Shown here piece after piece: positions 21,143-21,277 of a stretch of DNA of 21,277 nt. The notes beneath the pieces were generated by a model that was not told where the DNA came from, searched no databases, and saw only the letters and a list, made by a program, of their open reading frames with translations. How positions within the stretch are numbered: the first letter of the stretch is position 1; each line of letters opens with the position of its first letter. The position numbers were made by a program, and so were the translations under genes. This stretch comes from Chloroflexota bacterium (GTDB lineage: Bacteria; Chloroflexota; Dehalococcoidia; Lucifugimonadales; Australimonadaceae): assembly GCA_026713505.1 (NCBI GenBank), contig JAPOOH010000074.1, positions 1 through 21,277 of the forward strand. Reading direction: 5' to 3'.

Positions 21143-21277
21143 CTACTCTCCCTCTACCGCAACGCCCATGCTGCGGGCCGTGCCCTCGATGATCTTCATG
21201 GCGGCTTCCACGCTGGAGGCGTTCAGGTCCTTCTGCTTCGTAGTCGCGATCTCGCGGATGGCGGACCGCGGGAGCGA
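21143..21277 (-). CDS. rplK: 50S ribosomal protein L11, C-terminal part (cut by the window edge)
   Basis: The last 44 residues are present: IREIATTKQKDLNASSVEAA followed by MKIIEGTARSMGVAVEGE and the stop. This is the C-terminal rRNA-binding domain that contacts the GTPase-associated region of 23S rRNA. The stop is 2 nt before rplA, as in the standard rplKA pair. The N-terminal domain lies outside the window. Confidence 0.95.
   Translation of the reverse strand, partial: SLPRSAIREIATTKQKDLNASSVEAAMKIIEGTARSMGVAVEGE

Noticed and set aside
1..21277. tRNA or rRNA genes
   Set aside because: No cloverleaf with a GTTCGA-type T arm and CCA end, and no rRNA signature, was recognised by eye; a tRNAscan run would be needed to be certain.

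Overview
The window is about 21 kb of GC-rich bacterial chromosome with dense, mostly housekeeping gene content. It probably comes from a Chloroflexota lineage, perhaps Dehalococcoidia or the SAR202 group. That guess rests on the heme gene order with a CobA-HemD fusion, on the mix of VOC, cupin, M20, DinB and DUF427-type proteins, and on the split of rplKAJL from rpoBC. No 16S rRNA or other marker settles it.

Layout. (1) Positions 1-182 (minus) hold the start of a MoxR-type AAA ATPase, divergent from the next block. (2) Positions 368-8628 (plus) hold a tetrapyrrole cluster: precorrin-2 dehydrogenase, hemA, hemC, cobA-hemD fusion, hemB, an unknown PD-(D/E)XK-like gene coupled to hemB, a two-gene PIN toxin-antitoxin-like cassette with its own palindromic operator, and hemL. 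HemL and HemA make 5-aminolevulinate from glutamyl-tRNA. HemB, HemC and HemD take it to uroporphyrinogen III. The CobA domain and the dehydrogenase lead on to precorrin-2 and sirohydrochlorin. Later heme genes are absent, so the cluster looks aimed at siroheme or cobalamin as much as heme. (3) Positions 8638-9720 (plus) hold a cupredoxin lipoprotein, a four-helix PuuD-like membrane protein and a 30-residue membrane peptide, closed by a strong hairpin terminator. This is the most likely undescribed functional module.

(4) Positions 9799-16098 hold a run of mainly minus-strand metabolic genes (M20 amidohydrolase, VOC protein, KefB-type antiporter, double-VOC protein, RadC) with one plus-strand bicupin gene. 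(5) Positions 16099-19290 are a repeat-rich accessory stretch. It has a 22-bp-arm perfect inverted repeat, a related imperfect one, a primase-like C-terminal relic, and DUF427, nitroreductase and DinB genes among several copies of short dispersed repeats. (6) Positions 19290-21277 (minus) hold rplK (partial), rplA, an L10 leader with attenuator, rplJ and rplL, ending in a terminator.

All assignments come from reading the sequence and recalling family signatures. No database search was run.
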